DNA of 64,000 bases from DASUPK01 sp963848955 (GCA_963848955.1 CAWKFQ010000017.1:62001-126000); one strand, 5' to 3'. Shown: positions 33,538 through 41,354, counted from the stretch's first letter. Notes: a model not told the origin generated them from the sequence alone. Translations and numbers: made by a program.

Positions 33538-34397
33538 GGGCGGACTCCCGGCTTGCGAGTGTCTCGGTCTTGGCGCCGTCGATCGTGCGGCGGACCAGGC
33601 CGGCCAGCACCTTGCCCGGCCCGACGTCCACATAGCGCGTCACCCCGAGCTCCCTGAGTCTGCCGAGCACGTCGGTCCAGCGGATCGGGCTGATCAGCGA
33701 CGCGGCGAGAGCGTCCCGGACGTCGCTCCCGAAGATCTCGGTGGTGGTCGAGGAGACCACGGGGGCCCGGGACGGACGGAACTCGATCCGATCGAGCGCC
33801 GCGCGGAAGGGCGCGACCCCGGAGGCCATGGCCTCGGTGTGGAAGGCTCCCGCGACGGCGAGCTTCTTGGCTCGGATCCCCGAGCCCTTGGCGGCGGCCT
33901 CCGCCGCCTCGATCGCGGGAAGCGGGCCCGAGAGGACGAACTGCTGCGGGCGAGTTCTCGTTGGCGAGGGTCAGGCCGTGTTCGGCCGCGAGGGCCGCGG
34001 CGCCCTCACGGTCGCTGCCCACGGCGAGCATGCCGCCGGGCTTGCTGCGATCGGCCGCCTCCTCCATGAGGCGGCCGCGCGAGACCACGATGCGGACGCC
34101 ATCGCCGTCCTCGATCGCGCCCGCCGCCGCCAGCGCGCCGACCTCGCCCAACGAGTGGCCTGAGAAATACTCCGCACCCGGGCGGCCGAGCTGCTCATAG
34201 CCGGCAATCGAGGCGCAGTACACGGCGGGCTGGGCGTAGGCGGTTCCCTCGGACATCCGCTCGAAGGGGTCCTCGCCGACGAGCTCGGTTGCGAGCTCGA
34301 GCAAATCGGGGCGAACGGCGGCGACCAGCTCGCGGCTGGAGGCGTCACCGACCCCCTGTCCCGGGAAGAGGACAGCTGAGGCACTGCTGGCGTCCAT
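33530..34397 (-). CDS. fabD: Malonyl-CoA:ACP transacylase (one frameshift)
   Basis: FabD loads malonate on ACP and heads the operon. The protein opens 'SAVLFPGQGVGDASSRELVA', and the nucleophile is in 'YFSGHSLGEVGALAAAGAI'. After 'LTLANENSP' the frame breaks near 33953. The other frame then gives 'GIRAKKLAVAGAFHTEAM' with the catalytic His, then 'VVSSTTTEIFGSDVRDALAA' and 'ISPIRWTDVLGRLRELGVTR'. One base explains the break. The start is ATG 34397. A 'TATTGA' lies just upstream, but no clear promoter is assigned. Confidence 0.9.
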
Positions 34398-34540
34398 GCC
34401 CAATCAATAACCCCGTCCCTGCAGTGGATGAACGGCTGTTGCCGCCGATGCCCCCCGATCGGGGGGGTTCAGGGGGACGGCCGGGGGACCAGGATCAGTC
34501 GTGTGGCGAGACGCCCCCGGCGTTGCGGTTCTTGAACCGC

Positions 34541-34558
34541 CGCTTTTCGTCCAAAGCG
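34541..34558. repeat. Hairpin repeat, TCGTCC-loop type
   Basis: CGCTTT / loop TCGTCC / AAAGCG is a perfect 6-bp inverted repeat. The same loop and stem recur near 35229-35244 and 37128-37145. Confidence 0.6.
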
Positions 34559-34669
34559 CTACGCGGCAAAGACACCCGACGATGCCCCCAGGAACGCGGA
34601 GCCGGGCGATGTTCCACGCGGCTCCACGAAGAACCGCTTCACGGCAGAAAACAGCACGGGCCGAATCGT

Positions 34670-34682
34670 AAAGCGCCGCTTT
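34670..34682. repeat. Palindrome AAAGCG-C-CGCTTT
   Basis: An almost loopless palindrome with the stem sequence of the hairpin repeats. The preceding ~40 bases ('CGCTTCACGGCAGAAAACAGCA') resemble the degenerate copy at 37573. Confidence 0.4.
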
Positions 34683-34709
34683 CCACGGGTGACGCCTATG
34701 GGGCCCCCG

Positions 34710-35100
34710 ATGAAGGCCAGCTTCCGCATGGCGCTGATCGTTTCGCTGGCCTTGGCAGCCGGGGCGCTGATGGTCGCGGGCTGTGGCGGCGACGACAAGC
34801 CGGACTACTGCTCGAATGTCAGCGATCTCCAGCAGTCGGTCGACGACCTCAAGAGCGTCCACCTCGAGAAGCGGCGCCCTCTCCACCCTGCAGACGGACC
34901 TAGACGGTGCAGAGCGACGCAAACGCGGTCGTGAGCTCGGCGAAGGCGGACTTCCCGAGCGAGACCAGCGCGCTTGGAGTCATCCTTCTCGAGCCTCTCG
35001 ACCGCGATCAAGCAAGCTGCCCGCGTCGCCGACGGCCCAGCAGCTGCTCCAGCTCGCGCCGCAGATCACCAGCACCGTGACGGCTGCGGAGAACCTCTGA
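34710..35100 (+). CDS. Small secreted lipoprotein of unknown function (frameshifted)
   Basis: From ATG 34710 the protein reads 'MKASFRMALIVSLALAAGAL' then 'MVAGCGGDDKPDYCSNVSDL', a clear lipoprotein signal with lipobox VAGC. The rest is helical with regular hydrophobic spacing: 'QQSVDDLKSV', 'ALSTLQTDL', 'VQSDANAVVSSAKADFPSET' and 'PTAQQLLQLAPQITSTVTAA'. It ends at TGA 35098. Breaks near 34870, 34910, 34970 and 35010 are needed, so the middle is uncertain. It would be a ~125-residue surface lipoprotein with a short coiled domain. Function unknown. Confidence 0.55.
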
Positions 35101-35163
35101 GCGCCACCAGCTCGGCCTGCGACTGAATGTCGGCCGATCCCGACGGGGAGTCTGTATCCCTCG

Positions 35164-35187
35164 CTCCCGCTTTGCGCGAAGCGGGAG
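35164..35187. terminator. Strong GC-rich stem-loop downstream of the lipoprotein gene
   Basis: CTCCCGCTT / loop TGCGCG / AAGCGGGAG is a perfect 9-bp stem, 64 bases after the stop. No U-tract follows, so termination is possible but not proven. Stem and loop length resemble the hairpin repeats nearby. Confidence 0.4.
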
Positions 35188-35203
35188 GGACAGGTCAGAC
35201 CGC

Positions 35204-35246
35204 TCCTTTCCATGCAAAGCAGATAGCCGCTTCTCGTCCAAAGCAG
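35204..35246. repeat. Double hairpin repeat, copy A
   Basis: Two units in tandem: CTTT-CCATGC-AAAG, then GCTTC-TCGTCC-AAAGC. It is nearly the same as copy B at 37107-37145, which differs only in the spacer. Confidence 0.6.
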
Positions 35247-35294
35247 CTACTTCACTGGGCCGCTCGCCGGTCTCGAACGACCCCCGCTGAAGAG

Positions 35295-35300
35295 TATGGT
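35295..35300 (+). promoter_or_regulatory. -10 element of the 35335 gene
   Basis: TATGGT, 34 bases before ATG 35335. Here the transcript would have a leader with a GGAGAGG ribosome binding site. Confidence 0.35.
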
Positions 35301-35334
35301 CCGAGCACGAGGTAGGAGAAATGGAGAGGATGAA

Positions 35335-35763
35335 ATGGCCGCATCAGACCAATTGAGCAAGTTGGCAGCTAGAGCCAAGGAAGCGGAAGACCGGGCGACG
35401 GCCGCACAGGCCAAGGCCAAGGACGACCTGCAGCAGGACGTGGATAACGCGAGAGCAACAGCTCAGGCCCAGGCTGACGGCCTGCGCGAGTCAGCCGACG
35501 CGGGCAAGGGCAGGATCTCCGCCTGGTGGCACGACGTGCAGCGGTCGTGGAACGAACACCTCGCCGCAATTCGTCAGGACTTCGATCACAGGAGGGCAGA
35601 GCACGACGTCGAGCGGGCTCAGGAGTACGCTGATCAGGCCGAAGCTGACGCGTCGTTCGCGGTTGACTATGCGTCTGCCGCGATCGACGAAGCCGAGTAC
35701 GCGGTCCTCGATGCCGCCCTTGCAAGGAAAGAGGCTGACGAACAGGCGGCGGCACCTGGCTAG
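35335..35763 (+). CDS. Ala-rich helical protein of unknown function
   Basis: The start ATG 35335 ('MAASDQLSKLAARAKEAEDR') has GGAGAGG at good distance. The ~142-residue protein is almost all predicted helix, rich in Ala, Glu, Lys, Asp and Gln ('ATAAQAKAKDDLQQDVDNAR'). It has one aromatic segment, 'GRISAWWHDVQRSWNEHLA', and a C-terminal helical repeat of charged and Ala residues ('EADASFAVDYASAAIDEAEY'). No signal peptide. It looks like a coiled-coil/histone-like or phasin-like protein; I do not recognise a family. It lies between hairpin repeat copies. Confidence 0.7.
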   Translation: MAASDQLSKLAARAKEAEDRATAAQAKAKDDLQQDVDNARATAQAQADGLRESADAGKGRISAWWHDVQRSWNEHLAAIRQDFDHRRAEHDVERAQEYADQAEADASFAVDYASAAIDEAEYAVLDAALARKEADEQAAAPG

Positions 35764-35901
35764 GTCGCGGGCCCTGGCGCGGGGCACGCAAACGCAGTCC
35801 GGTTGAGGGCCTGAAGACCTAGGACCTGGTCGAAGCGATCGTGCAACTCTTAATGCGGTGCCCAGACCTGCACCATCCGTCGGATGCCCTCGCCGACGCG
35901 G

Positions 35902-36819
35902 TCATCGGCGTCGCGGTCTCCCCGGTCGCGGTGGCCGCCGCGGAGCGGCATCACGCCTCGGAACCCTGACCCTCAGGGCTCGGGGCTGGATCGAGAACCG
36001 CACCGGTGGGGCGATCTCCACCGCCTCGCCATCGATGCCGGCATGAACGGTTGACAGCGCGCCGACCTCGAGCGAGCTCTCGCTCCATGCCCGCCCGGGC
36101 GGACGCCTGCCACCCGTCGGCGCGTCTATGACGATGATTCCCAGTCGTCCGGTGTCGAGCCTGGGGCGAGCGCCGCGACTCATCGGGCGCTCCAGCGAGT
36201 AGGGATTGTTGGAGACGAGCAGGATGACCGGATTGCGGTGCACGGCCCCACGGTCATCCATGAGGTTCACCTCGGCGACGGCCCCGCTCTCCCCAAGCAC
36301 CGCGCGCGCCGTCTCTAGCAGCGTGCGGGCCTTCGCATCGCGGTACCCGGACCGCTGGACGGCTTCGCCGTAGACGCCAAGCGAGACCAAGTTGAGGAAG
36401 AGCCGGCCGTTCACCTCCCCAAGATCGGCCCTGCCCTCGACTGCGTCGCCGAAGGCCTCCAAACCGCCGGCGGGATCGCTGGGATCCAGGCCGAGGTCAC
36501 GAGCGAAGTGGTTCCGCGTTCCGGCCGGTATGCAGACGAAAGGCAGCTCGTGCGCGTAGGCGGCGGCGGCGACCACGCCAAGAGAGCCGTCCCCGCCGGC
36601 CATCCCCAGCGCATCGGCTCCGTCGGCCACGGCTTGATCGACGAGTGCCCTCAGGTCTTGGTCGCCGCCGAGCTCGACGACCTCGACCCCCTGCTGGCGA
36701 GCGCGCTCAGCGACTCTCGCACGCGCGGCCCGACCGCCGCCGGATTTCGGATTGACAAAGAGCACGGGCGCGCGTGGCGGATCGGCCATTTTCCAGCCGA
36801 TCCGCCACGACGGCGTCAT
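35902..36819 (-). CDS. Diacylglycerol-kinase-family lipid kinase
   Basis: This ~295-305-residue protein has the DAGK catalytic fold: 'APVLFVNPKSGGGRAARAR', 'DGADALGMAGGDGSLGVVAA' (GGDGS nucleotide loop) and 'FVCIPAGTRNHFARDLGLDP'. The C-terminal beta domain contains 'VILLVSNNPYSLERPMSRGA' and 'HAGIDGEAVEI'. It would phosphorylate a lipid such as diacylglycerol or a sphingoid base. The start is either ATG 36819, whose ATG overlaps the stop of the mini-ORF at 36816 (ATGA), or ATG 36789 ('MADPPRAP'). The basic tail 'RRDAAPRRPPRPGRPRRR' is unusual and may be an indel artefact. Confidence 0.82.
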   Translation of the reverse strand: MTPSWRIGWKMADPPRAPVLFVNPKSGGGRAARARVAERARQQGVEVVELGGDQDLRALVDQAVADGADALGMAGGDGSLGVVAAAAYAHELPFVCIPAGTRNHFARDLGLDPSDPAGGLEAFGDAVEGRADLGEVNGRLFLNLVSLGVYGEAVQRSGYRDAKARTLLETARAVLGESGAVAEVNLMDDRGAVHRNPVILLVSNNPYSLERPMSRGARPRLDTGRLGIIVIDAPTGGRRPPGRAWSESSLEVGALSTVHAGIDGEAVEIAPPVRFSIQPRALRVRVPRRDAAPRRPPRPGRPRRR

Positions 36820-36923
36820 GCCGCACCTGAGAGGGTCTTGCCGCGGCGCAGGAGCTCGGCAACGACGGCAGCGCCGACCCCACCAGTCGCGCCAAAGACG
36901 ACGTCAGTGGAGTCGAGGGCCAT
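36816..36923 (-). CDS. 35-residue Rossmann-start mini-ORF upstream of the lipid kinase
   Basis: The peptide begins 'MALDSTDVVFGATGGVGAAV' and continues 'VAELLRRGKTLSGAA', then stops. It is exactly the first beta-alpha of an NAD(P)-binding dehydrogenase (GxxGGxG) and nothing more. The ATG at 36923 has TAGGGT nine bases upstream. Its stop overlaps the possible ATG of the kinase. It may be a remnant of a deleted dehydrogenase or a coupling leader. It lacks the rest of the fold and cannot be an enzyme. Confidence 0.5.
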   Translation of the reverse strand: MALDSTDVVFGATGGVGAAVVAELLRRGKTLSGAA

Positions 36924-36932
36924 GAGCGCCAG

Positions 36933-36938
36933 ACCCTA
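36933..36938 (-). promoter_or_regulatory. -10 element of the mini-ORF/kinase unit
   Basis: TAGGGT on the minus strand, nine bases before ATG 36923. An inverted repeat CCCGGA-GATAG-TCCGGG (36943-36959) lies in the spacer and could be an operator. Confidence 0.4.
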
Positions 36939-37106
36939 GCTCCCCGGAGATAGTCCGGGTCTTCGCTGGCTGTGTGGTTTAGCTCCGCCTAGCGCGCGCG
37001 GTACCTCTCGGAGAAGCGATCAGTAGGCATGCACGCGAGAACCGGCTGCGAAACAGGGACGACTGCGCTTCCGCCCGGCGCGAAAACGGGAGCGCCAGCT
37101 CATATG

Positions 37107-37145
37107 GCTGCTTTCCATGCAAAGCAGCGCTTCTCGTCCAAAGCG
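37107..37145. repeat. Double hairpin repeat, copy B
   Basis: GCTGCTTT-CCATGC-AAAGCAGC is a perfect 8-bp stem, followed directly by CGCTTC-TCGTCC-AAAGCG. It shares almost all bases with copy A (35204-35246), 1.9 kb away. Confidence 0.65.
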
Positions 37146-37152
37146 GATCGAC

Positions 37153-37554
37153 CTAGTCAGCCCACCAGTCGCGCTGGCCCTCGACGTCTTCGCGCGGAGC
37201 CTCGCCGAGATTGGGCGCGCCGATGACGATGATCTCGAGGCCCTCCGGCCCGGCCTCGTAGCCTCGCCACGTACCGGGCGGGACGCGCACCACGTCCCAC
37301 TCCTTGAGCTCGACGATCTCGTCGTCGAGCTTCATCCGCCCGCTCCCGCGCACGACCACGTACACCTCCTCCTGCTTCTTGTGCGTGTGGCCGTACGGAA
37401 AGCGATAGCCGGGCGGGACGCGCTGGTAGCTCAGGCCGGATTGCTCGAGCTCGAGCGCCTCGGTCGCCAAGCGGAACTCCAGGTCCGGCGCGCCGTCGAA
37501 CTTGGACCCGACGTCCTCCAGGTCCTCCTTGAGGTTCCTGAGCGTGAACGGCAC
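37153..37554 (-). CDS. Cupin-domain protein
   Basis: From GTG 37554 ('VPFTLRNLKEDLEDVGSKFD') the protein is ~133 residues, a single cupin. Motif 1 is 'PYGHTHKKQEEVYVVVRGSG' (metal ligands H, H, E) and motif 2 is 'KEWDVVRVPPGTWRGYEAG'; the usual His of motif 2 is replaced by Arg/Tyr. A TAGGAT -10 lies seven bases before the GTG. The frame continues upstream through the kinase gene as a shadow, so this start is preferred. Cupins of this kind bind small ligands or metals; its role here is unknown. Confidence 0.8.
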   Translation of the reverse strand: MPFTLRNLKEDLEDVGSKFDGAPDLEFRLATEALELEQSGLSYQRVPPGYRFPYGHTHKKQEEVYVVVRGSGRMKLDDEIVELKEWDVVRVPPGTWRGYEAGPEGLEIIVIGAPNLGEAPREDVEGQRDWWAD

Positions 37555-37561
37555 GGCCGCA

Positions 37562-37567
37562 ATCCTA
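37562..37567 (-). promoter_or_regulatory. -10 element of the cupin gene
   Basis: TAGGAT on the minus strand, seven bases before GTG 37554. Confidence 0.45.
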
Positions 37568-37572
37568 CGGTG

Positions 37573-37595
37573 CCCGCTTTCCATGCAGAACAGCA
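37573..37595. repeat. Degenerate hairpin-repeat copy
   Basis: GCTTTCCATGC matches the first half of copies A and B, but the second arm (AGAACAGCAG) no longer pairs. Confidence 0.4.
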
Positions 37596-37604
37596 GTCTC
37601 TGAA

Positions 37605-39347
37605 TCAGGAGTCCGAGCGGAACGCTGCGTCGCGAGTCAGGCCAAGCTGCTCCGCCTTCCGGGTCGCCTCGGCCCGGTTTCGCACCCCGAGCTTGCGGTA
37701 GAGCCCCGTTGTGTGGTCCTTGATCGTGTGTGGGGAGAGGAAGAGCCGCTCCGCGATCTCGCGGTTGGTCGCTCCGGCCCCGATCAGCTCGAGGACCTCC
37801 CGCTCGCGGGGCGAGAGAGGCGTCGCCGGCCCCTCGGCCTGGCGCGCGTAGACCGTCATCCCGCGGCCCACCATCCGGACCGCGTTCGCGACCTCCTCGG
37901 CGCTCCAGTCCTTGGAGATGAAGCCGGAGGCACCGGCGGCCTTCGCCGCCTCCGGTGAGATCCAGCCGGCTCCAGAGATGAGCAGGACCCGCGTCTTGGG
38001 CGAGACCTCGCTGAGCGCCTCGCAGAGCTCCGCACCGGAGCGCTCGCCGAGGAAGAGGTCGACAAGCGCGACGTCCGGCTTGCTGCGCCCGGCGAGCTCG
38101 ACCGCCTCCTCGGTCGTCGAGGCGACCGCGCACTCCCCCATCCACGGCTGACGCCCGAGCAGCAGGCGAAATCCCCACTGGACCACGGCGTGGTCGTCGA
38201 CCACCAGCACGCTCAGCTTGCGACCGCCGTTCAGCTGCTCGGCAGTACCAGGCGGCACTCGCCACTGGTCCTCCTCACGGCCGTACTCGAGCATTCCTCC
38301 GCGCTGCAGCGCCTCGTACGAGGCGAGCCGCAGGCCCATGCGCGATCCGGCTCGGCCCGCAGCCCCACCGCCCGGCGCCAGGCCGTCGTTTCGAACCTCC
38401 ATCAGGAAGGCGCCGTCGGGCCCGTCAATCGTGACCCGGACCTCGCTCGGGTCGGCGTGCTTCTCGGCGTTGCGGAGCGCTTCGTTCAGAATCGAGACGG
38501 CCAGCGGCTCGAGTCGCTCCGGCACGTCGACGCCGTCGCGCCAATCCACCACCAGCGGGAGGCGCTTGTACTGGCGGCCGAGCCGGTCGAGCTCGGAGCG
38601 CAGGCCGCCGTCGGCGAGCTCCATCAGCGAGCTCCCGGCCGAGCCGATCAGGGCCTCGCGGAGGTCGCCCAGGGCAGCCTCGATCTCGGCGGCGCAACGC
38701 TCGCGGTCCTCGGTGGCCAGCGGGCGGTCCGAGCCGAGCGCGAGCGAGACTCCGAAGAGGCGCTGCGTGACGCGCTCGTGCACCTCGCGGGCCAGGTCGA
38801 TGCGCTCGGATAGGCGGCGGCCGCGCTCCAGCTGGCGGGTCAGCTCGCGCACGTGGCTGGCCAGCGCCGCCGTCCTGCCGAGGGCGTACATGGTGGAGCG
38901 CTCGTACGAGGTGGTGGCGAAGGGCTGGCCGTCGCGGTCCGCGAAGATCACGCCCAGCCAGCGACCGGCCGCCGCCACCGGGGTGCAAGTGAGCTTGACG
39001 ATTCCCGGCAGGGTCGAGTACCGGGCCGGGACGTCGTGCTCGAGATCGGTGGTCTCGACGACCCGGTCCTCGGCCAGAGCGCGCTGGGCGATCGGGGTCT
39101 CTTCGAGGGTGCCGTAGCCGTGCTGGATGAACTCGCGGTAGACGCCGTGGCTTCCGGCCGGCAGCACCATCCTGCGCTCGGCGTCGTAGAGGAAGAGGAC
39201 CGCGCGCTCCATCGAGGTCTGGAGGCAGACGGCCTCGCAGATCCGATCGTAGAAATCGTCGAGGCCGCGCTCCTCCTCGAGCTCGAAGAGCAGGCGCACG
39301 ACCACGTCCAGGGCCTCTGAGCTGAGCGACTCTTCCTTGGTCGTCAT
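37605..39347 (-). CDS. GAF sensor histidine kinase and NarL-type response regulator in one reading frame
   Basis: The N-terminal part has a GAF domain (about 20-170, 'MERAVLFLYDAERRMVLPAG'). Next is a HisKA_3-like helix with the phospho-accepting His in 'LAREVHERVTQRLFGVSLAL', then an HATPase N-box 'ILNEALRNAEKHADPSEVRV'. The C-terminal part is a REC domain ('LSVLVVDDHAVVQWGFRLLL', 'DVALVDLFLGE', 'GFISKDW') with a LuxR helix-turn-helix ('REREVLELIGAGATNREIAE'). I suspect two genes: deleting one C near 38,260 gives the usual kinase ending 'QWRVRLVLPSS' and TGA 38231-38233. The regulator could then start at GTG 38210. It lies beside an acyl-CoA ligase gene. Confidence 0.85.
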   Translation of the reverse strand: MTTKEESLSSEALDVVVRLLFELEEERGLDDFYDRICEAVCLQTSMERAVLFLYDAERRMVLPAGSHGVYREFIQHGYGTLEETPIAQRALAEDRVVETTDLEHDVPARYSTLPGIVKLTCTPVAAAGRWLGVIFADRDGQPFATTSYERSTMYALGRTAALASHVRELTRQLERGRRLSERIDLAREVHERVTQRLFGVSLALGSDRPLATEDRERCAAEIEAALGDLREALIGSAGSSLMELADGGLRSELDRLGRQYKRLPLVVDWRDGVDVPERLEPLAVSILNEALRNAEKHADPSEVRVTIDGPDGAFLMEVRNDGLAPGGGAAGRAGSRMGLRLASYEALQRGGMLEYGREEDQWRVPPGTAEQLNGGRKLSVLVVDDHAVVQWGFRLLLGRQPWMGECAVASTTEEAVELAGRSKPDVALVDLFLGERSGAELCEALSEVSPKTRVLLISGAGWISPEAAKAAGASGFISKDWSAEEVANAVRMVGRGMTVYARQAEGPATPLSPREREVLELIGAGATNREIAERLFLSPHTIKDHTTGLYRKLGVRNRAEATRKAEQLGLTRDAAFRSDS

Positions 39348-39379
39348 GCCTCGGGGTTAGCCCCGCAGCGCTCCTTCGG

Positions 39380-40954
39380 TTACTTGATCTGCTGGCGCTC
39401 CGCCTCGCGGAGCTCGATCCGGCGGATCTTGCCGGTCAGTGTCTTCGGCAGCTCGTCGACGAACTCAACCCGGCGAGGATAGGCGTAGGCCGAGAGATTT
39501 CCCCGCACGAAGCCCTTGATCTCGTCCGCCAGCTCATCGGAGGGCTCTTGGCCCTCCGCCAGGACGATGAAGGCCTTGACGACGTGGCCGCGGCGCTCGT
39601 CGGGTGCGGCGACCGCGGCGGCCTCCCGGACCGCCGGATGCTCGATGCAGGCCGACTCGACCTCGAACGGGCCGATCCGGTAGCCGGCAGAGATGATCAC
39701 GTCGTCGGCGCGCCCGGAGTACCAGAAGTAGCCGTCCTCATCCTCCTCCGCCGCGTCCTTGGTGTGGAACCACTCGCCTTCGAAATCCTCGTGCGTGGCC
39801 TCCGGGTTCTCCCAGTAGGAGAGCGGATAGTGCGGGTTGGACCTCGCCCGCAGGCAGATCTCGCCACGATCCCCCTGGCCGACCGGGTTCTCGTCCTCGT
39901 CGAGGATGTGGACGTCCCAGCCGGGCATCGGCTTGCCCATCGAGCCCTCCCGGACCTCCATGAAGGGGAAGTTGCCGCAGAGCGGATAGGACTCGCTGAG
40001 GCCGTAGAAGTCGAGCACCGTGACCCCGTACTGGTCCCGGAACCAGCGGATCGCCTCTGGGTTGAGCGGCTCGCCGGCCGAGCAGACCCGCCGGAATTTC
40101 TGCGGGTAGCGCTCACCGGCGTCCTCGATCGACATCATCGACCGCATCGCGGTCGGGGTCGTGAAGACGTTGGTGACGCCGTGCTTCGACAGCACCCCAA
40201 GCTGCTCGTGCGGGTCGAACCCCCCCTCGCGCGCGTAGACGAACTGGACGGCGCCGTAGCGCCAAGGCCCGATCAGCGGGCAGATGCCGGCCGCCCAGGC
40301 CCACTCACCCATCCCGTGGAAGAGCTCGCCCTCCTGAACGTCATGGCAGTAGACGAACTCCTCGTGGGCGAGGATGTAACGGTGGGCATGGAGGATGCCC
40401 TTCGCCATGCCCGTGGTCCCGGACGTGTAGTAGAGCTGGGCCGGGTCATCGGCCGACGTTTCGACGGTCTCGAACCGGTCGTCCTGTCCGGCGAGCAATC
40501 CAGCGTCGAGCACGATCACCTCGTCGACCAGGTCCCCTGGCATGCGACCCGCGTTGTCCGCGTCCGTGACGATCACCCTCGGCCGGGAGTCCCGAATCCG
40601 GTGCTCGATCCCGTCGTCCCCGTAGAGCACCGACAGCGAGAGCAGGATCGCGCCGAGCTTCCAGGTGCCCAGGAACATCGCCGCGGTCTCGGGCGAGGCC
40701 GGGGCGCACACGGCCACCCTGTCCCCGCGGTCGACCCCCCGTGAGGCCAGCACGTTGGCGGCGCGGTTCGCGAGCGCCCGCTGCTCCGCCCAGCTCACCT
40801 CCCGCTGGTTGCCGCGGAAGTCCTCGAAGACCATCGCCGTGCGGTCGCCGGGCTGGCGATCGCAGACGTCGGCCGCGATGTTGTAGCGCTCTGGCACCTG
40901 CCAGCGGTGCTGATCACGGGCCTTCTCGTACGTGAGGGAATCTGTCGCGCTCAT
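39380..40954 (-). CDS. Acyl-CoA synthetase (AMP-forming, medium-chain/acetyl-CoA ligase-like)
   Basis: This ~524-residue ANL-superfamily adenylating enzyme has the P-loop 'AQLYYTSGTTGMAKGILHAH', 'VCSAGEPLNPEAIRWFRDQY', the A5 motif 'VLDFYGLSESYPLCGNF', 'EWFHTKDAAEEDEDGYFWYS' and 'GRADDVIISAGYRIGPFEVE'. The C-terminal catalytic lysine is in 'LPKTLTGKIRRIELREAE'. It activates a carboxylate to its CoA ester through acyl-AMP. ATG 40954 has a GGAG ribosome binding site seven bases upstream; the longer frame upstream is a shadow. The overall pattern is closest to the ACSM/medium-chain group; the substrate is not certain. Confidence 0.88.
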   Translation of the reverse strand: MSATDSLTYEKARDQHRWQVPERYNIAADVCDRQPGDRTAMVFEDFRGNQREVSWAEQRALANRAANVLASRGVDRGDRVAVCAPASPETAAMFLGTWKLGAILLSLSVLYGDDGIEHRIRDSRPRVIVTDADNAGRMPGDLVDEVIVLDAGLLAGQDDRFETVETSADDPAQLYYTSGTTGMAKGILHAHRYILAHEEFVYCHDVQEGELFHGMGEWAWAAGICPLIGPWRYGAVQFVYAREGGFDPHEQLGVLSKHGVTNVFTTPTAMRSMMSIEDAGERYPQKFRRVCSAGEPLNPEAIRWFRDQYGVTVLDFYGLSESYPLCGNFPFMEVREGSMGKPMPGWDVHILDEDENPVGQGDRGEICLRARSNPHYPLSYWENPEATHEDFEGEWFHTKDAAEEDEDGYFWYSGRADDVIISAGYRIGPFEVESACIEHPAVREAAAVAAPDERRGHVVKAFIVLAEGQEPSDELADEIKGFVRGNLSAYAYPRRVEFVDELPKTLTGKIRRIELREAERQQIK

Positions 40955-41148
40955 CTTCAGCTCCTTCGGATTGCGCGCGGACATCATCCCGCTTTCGAAA
41001 CGGCCTGATCTAGCCGAACGGTCGTGCGGGGGAAACCCCGACCCGGGTTGGGTGGTTTGCGGTAGCCCGATGTGGGGTTTTGCCCTCTGGCGGCCGTCCG
41101 AGACATCCGAGAAGGTGAGAAGTGCAAGACAGCGAAGAGGTAGATCGG

Positions 41149-41328
41149 ATGCCACCGAACTCGACTCAGAATCTGAACGCCAAGCTCTCGCTCAGGGAGC
41201 CCGGCCGGCAGCGGACAGGTGGACCCGCCCCGAGCTTCGCCCCTCCGCCCATTCACAGCTCCGCGCCCCGGAACAAGATCGTCGGCGGCCCGAGCCACTA
41301 CCGCGGCGGCTACTACCTGAACATCTGA
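41149..41328 (+). CDS. Small basic Gly/Pro/Tyr-containing peptide (hypothetical)
   Basis: A possible 59-residue peptide from ATG 41149, with GAGG nine bases upstream (GTG 41122 is an alternative start). It has 'MPPNSTQNLNAKLSLREPGR', a Pro-rich middle 'GGPAPSFAPPPIHSSAP' and an unusual end, 'RNKIVGGPSHYRGGYYLNI'. No signal peptide. It is 26 bases upstream of the serine hydrolase gene and in the same direction. I do not recognise it. A leader peptide or a modified-peptide precursor is conceivable, but no modifying enzyme is next to it. Confidence 0.35.
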   Translation: MPPNSTQNLNAKLSLREPGRQRTGGPAPSFAPPPIHSSAPRNKIVGGPSHYRGGYYLNI

Positions 41329-41354
41329 GCTCGTCAGGCGCGAGGATGCGCCCG

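Larger units (their letters stand above)
34398..34709. other. Intergenic region with hairpin repeats
   Basis: This ~310-base stretch has no convincing gene. It holds the promoter region of the fab operon on the minus strand and two short inverted repeats of the family described at 34541 and 34670. Confidence 0.5.
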
